A DNA stretch of 32,698 bases. Origin: Pseudobdellovibrionaceae bacterium (GTDB lineage: Bacteria; Bdellovibrionota; Bdellovibrionia; Bdellovibrionales; JAMPXM01). A program made the position numbers and the translations under genes. Numbering within the stretch: the first letter of the stretch is position 1; each line of letters begins with the position of its first letter. Under the pieces are notes generated by a model. It saw only the letters and a program-made list of their open reading frames with translations. It ran no database searches and was not told the origin of the DNA. The stretch lies in assembly GCA_947462815.1 (NCBI GenBank), contig CANHQR010000040.1:1-32698 (forward strand), read 5' to 3'. This document shows, one piece after another, positions 1 through 6,168 of the stretch.

Positions 1-52
1 CCGTTCGCAATTGCTGGATGATTTCTTCGGCCTTAAAATGCTTTCGTCCCAT
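1..52 (-). CDS. IS3-family transposase OrfA, N-terminal fragment (cut by window edge)
   Basis: The ATG at 52-50 opens MGRKHFKAEEIIQQLRT and then leaves the window. This matches the opening of many IS3-family OrfA proteins, which begin with a short basic stretch, an A/PEEII.KLR motif and then a helix-turn-helix that binds the IS ends. OrfA is normally about 90-100 aa and is fused to the DDE transposase OrfB by programmed -1 frameshifting; neither can be checked here. Only 17 residues are visible, so assignment rests on this short motif plus the IS-like tip at 118. Confidence 0.65.
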   Translation of the reverse strand, partial: MGRKHFKAEEIIQQLRT

Positions 53-118
53 ATTCTGAACCTGCCTTCCGGGCCCAGATTAACATTTCATCTGGACCAA
101 TTTAAGCCGGCCAGGTCA
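1..118 (-). mobile_element. IS3-family insertion sequence, left end only
   Basis: The sequence read leftward from 118 starts TGACCTGGCCGGCTTAAATT, a plausible IS3-family tip (these elements end in TG...CA). About 66 bases further in, the start of an IS3-type OrfA is encoded. The element runs off the window, so its right inverted repeat, orfB and target duplication cannot be seen. The junction at 118/119 falls inside a small coding region, and the first three bases of the tip (TGA) stop that reading frame. The boundary is inferred from the abrupt end of the flanking gene and the TG dinucleotide, not from two paired inverted repeats. Confidence 0.7.
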
Positions 119-301
119 ATTGGGATCGCCCATTCTTCGAATCACTTCAGTCTGTAGGTCATCCTTATTTTTGATGACACTTGAAAATGTGTCACCCAGC
201 TCATCCATATGAGTCTGAATTTCCTTTTCAATTTCTGAATGCGCCTCTTTGAAGCGGACATTCTTCAGAATATTTTCGATGTAAGCTTTCGAATCCTTCA
301 C
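116..301 (-). pseudogene. HAAS/permease-prefix-like small protein truncated by the IS3 element
   Basis: GTG start at 301 with GGAGG about 4 bases upstream, only 14 bases after the padR stop, so it was co-transcribed with padR. The 61 aa begin MKDSKAYIENILKNVRFKEA and end ...VIRRMGDPN. The pattern of helical N-terminus, EIEKEIQTHMDEL and RRMGDP resembles the N-terminal segment of HAAS / 'permease prefix domain' proteins, which commonly sit beside PadR regulators and continue into a membrane domain after the GDP motif. Here the frame stops right after GDPN, at a TGA supplied by the IS tip. I infer an interrupted gene whose membrane part lies beyond the IS or is lost. Confidence 0.65.
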
Positions 302-315
302 CTGGCCTCCTTGCC

Positions 316-642
316 TTATCCGAGAACGACTTTATCAACCATCGTTCTAAACTGAATCCATTCTTGTTTTTTTTCTTTCAGGTGCGCGCGACCTGTTTTT
401 GTAATGAGATAATACTTCCGCTGACGAGTGCCCTCGTCGCCAACCCACTTAGATTCTACAAAACTCGATTCTTCGAGAGCGTGCAGAATGGGATAAAGTG
501 TTCCTTCCTTCATTTCGAAGGTGCCGGCTGAAATCAGCTCAAGTTCTTTGATAATCTCGTAGCCATACATTTGCTTTCGCGCCAAAAGAGTCAGAACTAA
601 AGTTCCGGTGCTTCCCTTGAGGAGTTCCTTATTAATCGACAT
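316..642 (-). CDS. PadR-family transcriptional regulator
   Basis: 108 aa, full length for the short (PadR-s1/subfamily-2) type. The N-terminal winged helix is clear: LLKGSTGTLVLTLLARKQMYGYEI (about residues 8-31), then EMKEGTLYPILHALE (the recognition helix and the conserved 'GTLYP.L..LE' motif, about 43-57), then the wing GTRQRKYYLITKTGRAHL. PadR proteins are dimeric repressors that often sense small hydrophobic compounds, and they usually control a neighbouring membrane or efflux gene. The downstream partner here is the HAAS-like fragment now broken by an IS, so the regulator may be orphaned. ATG at 642 is preceded by CGGGGTAAG, a weak ribosome site. Several palindromes lie just upstream and may be its operator. 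Confidence 0.93.
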   Translation of the reverse strand: MSINKELLKGSTGTLVLTLLARKQMYGYEIIKELELISAGTFEMKEGTLYPILHALEESSFVESKWVGDEGTRQRKYYLITKTGRAHLKEKKQEWIQFRTMVDKVVLG

Positions 643-657
643 GGCTTACCCCGTTCA

Positions 658-710
658 TCTATGCATAGAGATTCGATGTATCGTTACACGAGTTATATAA
701 CCTTGCAAGG
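658..710 (-). promoter_or_regulatory. Palindrome-rich padR upstream region, candidate operator/promoter
   Basis: Four dyads lie within 53 bases upstream of padR: TCTATGCATAGA (658-669, perfect), TGTA-N4-TACA (677-688), GTTATATAAC (692-701, perfect) and CCTTGCAAGG (701-710, perfect). PadR-family operators are AT-rich dyads with ATGT/ACAT half sites, and the 676-688 element comes close to this. Autoregulation is inferred from position. A clear -35/-10 pair was not assigned. Confidence 0.4.
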
Positions 711-951
711 TCCAGAATTAATTTTGACGCAGCTGCGACGAGCATATGTAATCAACTCACCTATCGGTGAACTCGCTCTGAAGCGTATGTCACCCACTAG
801 TACCCATATATGAGAGGTCGAAGAAATCGCTAATCGGAAATGGGGAACTAGAATGGTGAAAAGGTTCTTGAGCTGGCTCAGAGGGAAAATCTCAAAGCTC
901 TCTAAGTGACTCCTCAATTGCCTATCGGCGATCCGTGCGCTATATGGGGCT
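711..951. other. Non-coding stretch between padR and the 270-aa gene
   Basis: This AT-rich stretch holds only fragmentary open frames on both strands, without a ribosome binding site or recognisable protein. It presumably contains the promoter of the gene starting at 952. I see no further repeat or RNA signature. Confidence 0.4.
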
Positions 952-1764
952 ATGGCAAAAGTTATCAACTTTCCCACAGGTGGGCGTGTTCAAGTCATAC
1001 CATTAGGCACGATTAACGCGTCCGACCCTTCTGACATTATTGCTGTCAAAACACGAATTCGTTCGGTCCCCATCGTTAAGCAGGCTCTTTTTTTCTTGAG
1101 TCATGCCGGAACGGAAAAAGGAATCAAGATTACCGAGAAGGGCTTCCTCGGGCGAAACTTTGTTCAGATATTCTGGGATGAGCACTTGAGCACGCCGGAG
1201 GATTTACGATTTCGACCGACGCGAGAATTTGAGTGTCCTGAAGTCACGCGAATTCACAGCTTACTTGCTGAATCGAAGTATGTGCGAAAATTCAAAGGCA
1301 CCATTCAGCTAACGCCAAAAGGTCGCACGTCGCTCGAAAGTGATTCTTGCCACGAGCTTTATCGGGATCTATTCGAAATGGGAATGTTTCGGTGGAACTG
1401 GGGATTTGAAGATCGGTATCCCGATTTTGATTTCATTCAAGGATCGGCACCCCATCTGATTGAGCGGTTGATGTACTGGCCGACTTCGACAGTTACGGCG
1501 AAGCAGCTTTTCGAAAGTGTGTTCGGGGAACAGAAAGCATCGGCTCCAGAATCAAAACCCAATGACGAGTCCTTGGATTCATACTTCGATTTGGGTGAAC
1601 AGATGGTGCGATGTTTGAACGTTCGCTTCCTCGAACGATTCTGTGTGCCATTTGGAATTCTTCGAGATCTATCGGAACGTCGGCTCATCGGTGAACCGAC
1701 CGACCCCTTCGAGAAGACAGAGTTTTTCATTTCTGACTTCTCGAAGGTTCTGTCAGGCGTCTAA
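952..1764 (+). CDS. Conserved-looking hypothetical protein (270 aa), unrecognised
   Basis: The family is not recognised. The ATG at 952 follows TGGGGCT, a weak ribosome site. The protein is soluble, with no signal peptide or membrane segment. Residues about 45-120 contain a run of short helices with two 'I(K/Q)LT.KG' turns (IKITEKGFLGRNFV and IQLTPKGRTSL), a pattern typical of winged-helix wings, so a DNA-binding or adaptor fold is possible. The middle section is aromatic and acidic (MFRWNWGFEDRYPDFDF). Base composition is more AT-rich than in the genes to the right. It stands alone, convergent with a 66-aa gene only 5 bases away, in a region bounded by an IS and a tRNA; transfer is likely. 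Function unknown. Confidence 0.72.
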   Translation: MAKVINFPTGGRVQVIPLGTINASDPSDIIAVKTRIRSVPIVKQALFFLSHAGTEKGIKITEKGFLGRNFVQIFWDEHLSTPEDLRFRPTREFECPEVTRIHSLLAESKYVRKFKGTIQLTPKGRTSLESDSCHELYRDLFEMGMFRWNWGFEDRYPDFDFIQGSAPHLIERLMYWPTSTVTAKQLFESVFGEQKASAPESKPNDESLDSYFDLGEQMVRCLNVRFLERFCVPFGILRDLSERRLIGEPTDPFEKTEFFISDFSKVLSGV

Positions 1765-1769
1765 TCGTT

Positions 1770-1970
1770 TTATTTGGCCGGCTGCCTGAATCTTACAGCC
1801 TCCTTCGGGAAAACCGAAATCGGCCGCCAATCAATCCGTAACACCTTCTGCGATGCCCGCTGAAGCTCACTCCAACAAACACGGGACGAACAATCGCCGA
1901 TCTTGGAAACGGAAATCCCAAGTTCCAGCAGCGATGCCACGACGATGAGTTTAATCAAAACATTATACAT
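1770..1970 (-). CDS. Small exported-looking peptide (66 aa), unknown function
   Basis: The case for a real gene rests on translation signals: a very strong Shine-Dalgarno GGAGGAGG (1976-1983) 5 bases before the ATG. The N-terminus MYNVLIKLIVVASLLELGIS is hydrophobic with one early Lys, consistent with a signal peptide or membrane anchor. The remainder has two cysteines spaced CSSRVC that could form a disulphide, then a basic segment ending in LRIDWRPISVFPKEA. No family is recognised. A short perfect hairpin overlaps the first bases of the ribosome site. It is convergent with the 270-aa gene. Confidence 0.55.
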   Translation of the reverse strand: MYNVLIKLIVVASLLELGISVSKIGDCSSRVCWSELQRASQKVLRIDWRPISVFPKEAVRFRQPAK

Positions 1971-1975
1971 ATAAG

Positions 1976-1999
1976 CCTCCTCCAGCCGTGTCGGCTGGA
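1976..1999 (-). promoter_or_regulatory. Ribosome binding site adjoining an 8-bp hairpin upstream of the 66-aa gene
   Basis: TCCAGCCG (1981-1988) and CGGCTGGA (1992-1999) form a perfect 8-bp stem with a 3-base loop. On the minus strand its 3' arm runs into GGAGGAGG, so the stem would bury the first bases of the Shine-Dalgarno but leave its core open. There is no T-run, so it is not a terminator. A role in translation control or mRNA stability is inference. Confidence 0.4.
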
Positions 2000-2056
2000 A
2001 TAGTAGAAATAGACTTCTGTGGGCTTACTTTTGAGAGGGGTTAGGTCACGTTTGGC

Positions 2057-2087
2057 GTGCTACCAACGTGCTACCACCATGCTACCA
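2057..2087 (+). repeat. Three direct repeats [G/A]TGCTACCA at exact 11-bp spacing
   Basis: Copies start at 2057, 2068 and 2079: GTGCTACCA, GTGCTACCA and ATGCTACCA. The spacing is exactly 11 bp, close to one helical turn, so all copies present the same DNA face. They lie 120-150 bases beyond the 3' end of tRNA-Gln, on the side of the AT-rich accessory region. Such arrays resemble arm-type binding sites of tyrosine recombinases that integrate at tRNA 3' ends. No integrase gene is visible in the window, so the role is inferred. Confidence 0.6.
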
Positions 2088-2207
2088 AAATCGGAAATGC
2101 ACCGACATTCAGGGAAATGCAGGCTGCATTCACTTTCTCTAATCAAATTAACCAGGTATCTGGTTTTACTTTTGTTTTTTTAGGTGCTGATTTTTCGGAA
2201 GGAAAAT

Positions 2208-2282
2208 TGGATGGGGTGGCAGGATTCGAACCTGCGGATGACAGAATCAAAATCTGTTGTCTTGCCGCTTGACGACACCCCA
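2208..2282 (-). tRNA. tRNA-Gln (anticodon TTG)
   Basis: On the minus strand the 7-bp acceptor stem TGGGGTG/CACCCCA closes the molecule. The anticodon stem-loop ACAGA-TTTTGAT-TCTGT gives anticodon TTG, and the T arm is GCAGG-TTCGAAT-CCTGC. A T occupies the discriminator position, followed by an encoded CCA (2208-2210). The T:A first acceptor pair is typical of bacterial tRNA-Gln; E. coli tRNA-Gln has a G discriminator, so T is slightly unusual. It reads CAA codons. It stands alone, with its 3' end facing the AT-rich accessory region. Confidence 0.96.
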
Positions 2283-2302
2283 ACCGGGAAAACGAAGACC
2301 TA

Positions 2303-2332
2303 TTTTTACGGCATGAGGGCGACCTCAGGCAA
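2303..2332 (-). promoter_or_regulatory. Candidate sigma-70 promoter of tRNA-Gln
   Basis: On the minus strand TTGCCT (2332-2327) and TAAAAA (2308-2303) are 18 bases apart, and the -10 ends about 20 bases before the tRNA 5' end. Both boxes depart from consensus. Confidence 0.35.
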
Positions 2333-2465
2333 GTAGAACCGCAGGCTCGGGCAGAGTGAGGCTGCCCCAGCTTAATCTAAAGGCATACTGGCGGTTTCGA
2401 GGCCACTAACGCAGGGCGGGGTTCGACGGTGAATCAAGAAGAGGGAGGCCCCGTGGGCCTCGGGC

Positions 2466-2514
2466 AAAAAAAGGGGCGGCGAGGGCTTCGGCCAAGTCCC
2501 GAAGTTCGCCGCCC
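2466..2514 (-). terminator. Rho-independent terminator of spoVG
   Basis: GGGCGGCGA (2474-2482) and TCGCCGCCC (2506-2514) form a perfect 9-bp GC stem, with an inner stem CTTCGG/CCGAAG (2486-2491/2499-2504). On the minus strand the hairpin is followed at once by C and seven T (2472-2466), the classic intrinsic terminator layout, about 75 bases after the spoVG stop. The remaining gene-free bases between tRNA-Gln and spoVG show only minor GC hairpins. Confidence 0.88.
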
Positions 2515-2589
2515 GGGCTTCGCAGGCCGTTGTCTGCGGATGACCAGGGCAGGTCGTCCACAGTGGCTTGCGAGGCGTAAATCTGAGTT

Positions 2590-2895
2590 CTAGCGTTCGT
2601 CGTCGTAGCGCCGCGGAATTTGGCCGAGAGTGCTCGACATGTTCTTCAGTTCGGCCTCGTAGGCCTCAAAGACTTTCCGCTCAATGTGATCCCGCGTTTC
2701 CTGATTCAAGGGATGAGCGATGTCTTTGAACTGACCGTCTTTGCGTTTTTTCGAAGGCATGGCGACAAAGAGGCCGCCTGTGCCCTCGATGATTTTCAAA
2801 TCGCGAATGACAAAGCAGTTGTCGATGGTGATCGACACATAAGCTTTGAGTCGATCTTCGTTCACGGGGAAGACCTTCACTTCGGTGATTTGCAT
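2590..2895 (-). CDS. spoVG: SpoVG family nucleic-acid-binding regulator
   Basis: 101 aa, the usual length for the family. The opening [20 protein letters not shown] matches the SpoVG core fold, followed by the diagnostic '[20 protein letters not shown]' block (about residues 29-51) and 'DIAHPLN.ETR..IE..VF..YE' (about 58-80). SpoVG was named in Bacillus for sporulation but is widespread in non-sporulating bacteria, where it binds RNA and DNA and acts as a global regulator. The basic run PSKKRKDG is the expected nucleic-acid-binding part. ATG at 2895 follows TTGGAGG with 5 bases spacing. It is probably monocistronic, with its own terminator downstream and a 188-base gap upstream. Confidence 0.95.
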   Translation of the reverse strand: MQITEVKVFPVNEDRLKAYVSITIDNCFVIRDLKIIEGTGGLFVAMPSKKRKDGQFKDIAHPLNQETRDHIERKVFEAYEAELKNMSSTLGQIPRRYDDER

Positions 2896-3083
2896 GTGGC
2901 CTCCAAGCTGTGGATCTTCATGTTGTCGCTCCGGAAAACTCGAGATGTGGCTCGACGTGAGTCTAGAGATCTTTACGGCACTTTGGTCGGGGAACTTGAG
3001 CCGTCTCGGATTGAGGCGAAGTGAGCTCTCAGGTCTCGCGTCGGCGGGCTGCGAGTTGTGTCTCGACGTGGGAGGGGCGGCGC

Positions 3084-3818
3084 TCAGGATGCGCGAGACT
3101 TCTCATCGAGACCTGGCACTTCGAGGAGGCGATAGACGCTGGGGTCGCGTGGGAAGACCAGAAAATTAACATGCTGCAGATCCGGCGGGGGTGCTTCGGC
3201 GAGTGGATCGCTCTCAAGTCGTCGTAAACGGCCATCGTCATCGACCCATTCGGCGATGATGACGTGGGCGCGCTCCTCGGTAAAGGGCGACTCGAGTTGG
3301 CGAATGTCCACCACTTTGGCTCGTACCCGGCGACCGGCTTGCGCGAGGGCGGCTTCAATCGAAGTTTGGCGGATGAATCTGAGTAGAGATCCCGCTCCGG
3401 CGAGTGAGAGAAGTGCGCCGAGTGCCAGTAAAGCGCTGGGTAGGAGCCAAAGGCTGCGAAAGCTATCAATGCGTGCCTCTTGGGCGGACGGGTTTTGCGT
3501 TTCCGCGTGAGCTGCGAGCGAGCTGGGTGTGTACAACACGCGTACGCGCTCATTGATGTGGTAGAGCGGAGGTGATGTGGCAATGGGTGAAGTGAAATCG
3601 CGACGATCGCCCTTCGTGTTATAGGCGTAGCGAATGATCGGGGCATAGGCGATCTCAGAGCCCCGGCGCACTTCCTCGTGGCCTATAACGAGTCCCTCAG
3701 CGCTCTGCGCTTGGGCGACGAAGCTTTGCGTGCTGACCAGAAAGTGCAGGCCCGTGCCGCAGCCCATGGCTCCGGCACCGAGTAAGACTGTGGCTAGGGC
3801 GAGAACTCGACGCTTCAT
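3084..3818 (-). CDS. DUF3592 membrane protein
   Basis: 244 aa. A hydrophobic N-terminal segment (residues about 5-20, with a poor lipobox-like AMGC) is followed by an extracytoplasmic DUF3592-type beta domain. That domain shows '[21 protein letters not shown]', then '[20 protein letters not shown]', then '[13 protein letters not shown]' leading into a second membrane segment (about 125-148). These are the usual DUF3592 landmarks. The C-terminal ~95 aa, '[13 protein letters not shown]...[22 protein letters not shown]', look like a second, cytoplasmic repeat of the same fold. Function of the family is unknown. It lies 101 bases downstream of htrA on the same strand, separated by a strong hairpin, so co-expression is possible but attenuated. 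Confidence 0.8.
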   Translation of the reverse strand: MKRRVLALATVLLGAGAMGCGTGLHFLVSTQSFVAQAQSAEGLVIGHEEVRRGSEIAYAPIIRYAYNTKGDRRDFTSPIATSPPLYHINERVRVLYTPSSLAAHAETQNPSAQEARIDSFRSLWLLPSALLALGALLSLAGAGSLLRFIRQTSIEAALAQAGRRVRAKVVDIRQLESPFTEERAHVIIAEWVDDDGRLRRLESDPLAEAPPPDLQHVNFLVFPRDPSVYRLLEVPGLDEKSRAS

Positions 3819-3880
3819 CTCATCAGTCTTATCGGCAGATCGCCGACGAAGGTCGAGCGTCTCGGGCGTCGAACAAGGTT

Positions 3881-3918
3881 TTGAAGGGAGAGCGTCTCAA
3901 GTCGAGACGCTCTTCAAA
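3881..3918 (-). terminator. Strong stem-loop after htrA, possible terminator or attenuator
   Basis: AGAGCGTCTC (3889-3898) and GAGACGCTCT (3904-3913) form a perfect 10-bp stem with a 5-base loop, flanked by TTGAA/TTCAA that can extend it after a short bulge. It begins directly after the htrA stop. No proper T-run follows on either strand, so it may protect the mRNA end or attenuate read-through into the DUF3592 gene. Confidence 0.5.
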
Positions 3919-3919
3919 C

Positions 3920-5437
3920 TTAGAGAACGACGATCACGATGGCATCGCCGCGAGCGACGCGAATCATATTGCGATCCGGCCGAAGCAGGCGACTCACGTC
4001 GGCGGCTGACTTGATCGCCTGGCGATTCACGTCGAGGATCACGTCACCGGCGCGAAGGCCCACACGGGCGGCGCGACTCGAAGCCTCCACCTCGATGATC
4101 AGCGGACCTCGAACTTCATTGGCGACACCATAGCGCTTGCGCAACTCAGCTGTTTCATCAGCGACCTTGAAGCCCAAATCATGAGGCGCGGCCTTGCCTT
4201 TCGTGGGCGGTGCTTGGCGCTGCTGATCTCTTTGGACCATCGCTTGATCTTCCGGATTGGCGGCAATCGTCAGTTCCAGATTGAGTGTGCTGCGGCGGCG
4301 GTTGCTGTCAAAGCGCAGAACTTTGAGTTTCACGCGAGCGCCCACCTCCGAGTCTTGCACGGCGAGCTGCAGGTCTTCCGGTGTTTCGATCTTTCGGCCG
4401 TTGAATTCGATGATGATGTCGTAAGGCTGGGCCCCCGCTTTGCCGGCCGGGCCGCCACGCACGACTTGCGGGATGATGACGCCGGCGGCCTCTTCGAGGC
4501 CCAGTTGTTCGGCGATGGGCGGTGTTACGGGCGCGAGTCCGACGCCGATGTAGCCTCGCTGAACCGAGCCTCCGGACTTTTCCATCTGTGCGATCACGCG
4601 TTTCACATCGTCGATGGGAATGGAAAAGCCGATGCCTTGCGCGCGCGCATCGATGGCCGAGTTCACCCCGATCACTTGTCCGCGCATGTTCACGAGGGGG
4701 CCGCCGGAGTTACCGGGGTTGATGCTCGCGTCGGTTTGAATGAAGGCGAGACGATTGAGCTGCGGGATCTCGCGGCCGATCGCTGAGACGATGCCTTTGG
4801 TGAGCGTGTGCGCGTGGCCGTAGGGATTGCCGAAAGCCGCGACCCACTCGCCGACTTGCAAATCTTTGGATGTGCCCAATTGAGCCACGGGGAGTGAGCG
4901 TTTGGCGTCGATTTTGATGAGTGCAATGTCGGAGCGCTGATCGCGACCGAGGATCTGAGCTTCGAAGAAGTTCTTCTCGTCGGCGTCGAGCTGCACCTTG
5001 ATGATGTCGGCTTGCGAAACAACATGCGCATTGGTGATGATCAGGCCATCGTCACGAACGATGAAGCCCGTGCCGAGGCCCGTCGCACGGCGACTGGGAG
5101 GCTGAAAGCCTCGCGGCCCAAAAAAGAAAAAGTCTTCCAGCGGATTCGCGCCGCGCACCACCTGCTCGGTGAAGATGGAGACCACGGTCGGATTGATCAC
5201 TTTTGCAAGCTCCACGAAAATATTCGACGGCAAAGGCGCGTTCAGCTTGCGAGCGTCGAGTGGGGCCTCACTCTTGGGAGCGGGGAGTTGGAAGTTGGTG
5301 CGTTTGGCTTGCGATATGGCTTGTGTGGTCCATACCAGCGTGGCGCCGATCGACGCAGCGAGAAGTCCAAAGACGAGAGGGCGCGCGACAAGAGGACGGA
5401 GCGAGTTGCGAACGGGGCTCGAGTTCGTTTGTGACAT
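3920..5437 (-). CDS. htrA: HtrA/DegP-type periplasmic serine protease with two PDZ domains
   Basis: 505 aa from the ATG at 5437, which is preceded by AGAGGTG; a longer frame back to 5515 overlaps the upstream gene and is unlikely. The N-terminal hydrophobic segment (about 18-38) is a signal anchor or signal peptide. The trypsin-like domain shows the full catalytic triad: His138 in TNAHVV, Asp170 in RSDIALIKI and Ser244 in INPGNSGGPLV. PDZ1 follows at about 295-385 (RGYIGVGLAPV) and PDZ2 at about 420-505, ending VIVVL. HtrA proteases degrade or refold damaged envelope proteins. It lies 61 bases downstream of a DUF1844 gene, probably in one operon. The phenylalanine-rich EDFFFFGPRGF stretch before the triad is the LA loop common in the family. 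Confidence 0.96.
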   Translation of the reverse strand: MSQTNSSPVRNSLRPLVARPLVFGLLAASIGATLVWTTQAISQAKRTNFQLPAPKSEAPLDARKLNAPLPSNIFVELAKVINPTVVSIFTEQVVRGANPLEDFFFFGPRGFQPPSRRATGLGTGFIVRDDGLIITNAHVVSQADIIKVQLDADEKNFFEAQILGRDQRSDIALIKIDAKRSLPVAQLGTSKDLQVGEWVAAFGNPYGHAHTLTKGIVSAIGREIPQLNRLAFIQTDASINPGNSGGPLVNMRGQVIGVNSAIDARAQGIGFSIPIDDVKRVIAQMEKSGGSVQRGYIGVGLAPVTPPIAEQLGLEEAAGVIIPQVVRGGPAGKAGAQPYDIIIEFNGRKIETPEDLQLAVQDSEVGARVKLKVLRFDSNRRRSTLNLELTIAANPEDQAMVQRDQQRQAPPTKGKAAPHDLGFKVADETAELRKRYGVANEVRGPLIIEVEASSRAARVGLRAGDVILDVNRQAIKSAADVSRLLRPDRNMIRVARGDAIVIVVL

Positions 5438-5498
5438 GTTCACCTCTGTTTCTTTTTGATCGTCGGTGCAAGAGCGTTTGGAGGTCGCGAGGGCAATT

Positions 5499-5807
5499 TT
5501 AATTCGCTTGGACAAACTTCATGCGCAGATCATGAATCAGCGCGCTCATGAACTTCTCCTCTTCCGGCGAAAGATTGCCCTTCGTCTTCTCTTGAAGCAT
5601 CGATAGCAAGTCGATGTTGAATCGGGCGAGCTGTAAATCCTTTTCAATTTTTCCGGTCGCAGGATTCGGCGCAAGACCCATGGCCATGATGCAGGTCGAA
5701 CCGATCGACAGCATCAAGGTCGACAGCGAGGGTGCCAAGTTTTCAGTGGCGGGATGGCCGGAGGTGGAGGGACCTGTTGGGTGGGGGCTCGATCCGGGCT
5801 TTGTCAT
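5499..5807 (-). CDS. DUF1844 family protein
   Basis: 102 aa. Residues about 25-100 match the DUF1844 pattern: 'PSLSTLMLSIGSTCIMAMGLAPNPATGKIEKDLQLARFNIDLLSMLQEKTKGNLSPEEEKFM...LIHDLRMKFV', broken here only for description. The family is small, helical, of unknown function, and common in Deltaproteobacteria, Bdellovibrionota and Acidobacteria. The first 20 residues are low-complexity Ser/Pro/Gly. Start ATG at 5807 follows AAAGGAAG with about 6 bases spacing. It is the first gene of a probable DUF1844-htrA transcription unit. A four-copy 15-bp tandem repeat sits immediately upstream. Confidence 0.9.
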   Translation of the reverse strand: MTKPGSSPHPTGPSTSGHPATENLAPSLSTLMLSIGSTCIMAMGLAPNPATGKIEKDLQLARFNIDLLSMLQEKTKGNLSPEEEKFMSALIHDLRMKFVQAN

Positions 5808-5825
5808 GCAAACTTCCTTTTTTTT

Positions 5826-5885
5826 AAAACCGCACTGTTGAATACCGCAAATATGAAAACCGCAATTTTTAGAACCGCGTGATTT
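5826..5885 (-). repeat. Four tandem 15-bp repeats upstream of the DUF1844-htrA unit
   Basis: The core ACCGC starts at 5829, 5844, 5859 and 5874, exactly 15 bp apart. The unit is about AAAACCGCAANTNTG, with the fourth copy most divergent. An inverted copy, GGCGGTTTTT, lies at 5891-5900. The array begins 19 bases upstream of the DUF1844 ATG (5807), where promoter or operator DNA is expected. It could be a multi-site operator or simply a minisatellite. Confidence 0.75.
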
Positions 5886-6078
5886 CTTGTGGCGGTTTTT
5901 GTGGGCCGTCCTGGCTCCTCATTTGTCTAAGTCAGCTCGACGAAGTCAAACGAGGAAGCGGGTGTTCAAAAACCTCTGCGCCAACACCTCGCCGACGGCT
6001 ACGTTTGCAATTGCAAACCAAGATGAGGCGCCGCTGATTTTCGTCAAGCTCGGTCGCCGAGCCGAAGCCAAGATTAGC

Positions 6079-6124
6079 CAGAAATCCAAACCAGAAATCC
6101 AAACCAGAGTGCCAAACCAGAGTG
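6079..6124 (+). repeat. 13-bp tandem repeat, about 3.5 copies
   Basis: CAGAAATCCAAAC occurs at 6079-6091 and again at 6092-6104, then CAGAGTGCCAAAC at 6105-6117, then CAGAGTG. It lies 44-90 bases beyond the 3' end of the HtpX-like gene, in the 361-base gene-free stretch 5808-6168. Apart from this repeat and the 15-bp array, that stretch shows only short open frames without ribosome sites. Confidence 0.75.
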
Positions 6125-6168
6125 AACGATCTTCGGGCTTCAATACCAGGTCTTTGATCGCCCGGTTT

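Noticed and set aside
693-977. 94-aa minus-strand open frame upstream of the 270-aa gene
   Set aside because: Overlaps the padR control region and the start of the 952-1764 gene, no ribosome site, no recognisable protein.
2057-2272. 71-aa plus-strand open frame
   Set aside because: Its second half is the antisense of tRNA-Gln and its start lies in the 11-bp direct repeats; no ribosome site.
3029-3646. 205-aa minus-strand frame inside the DUF3592 gene
   Set aside because: Same-strand shadow frame; composition rich in Pro/Ser/Arg/His as expected from out-of-frame GC-rich DNA.
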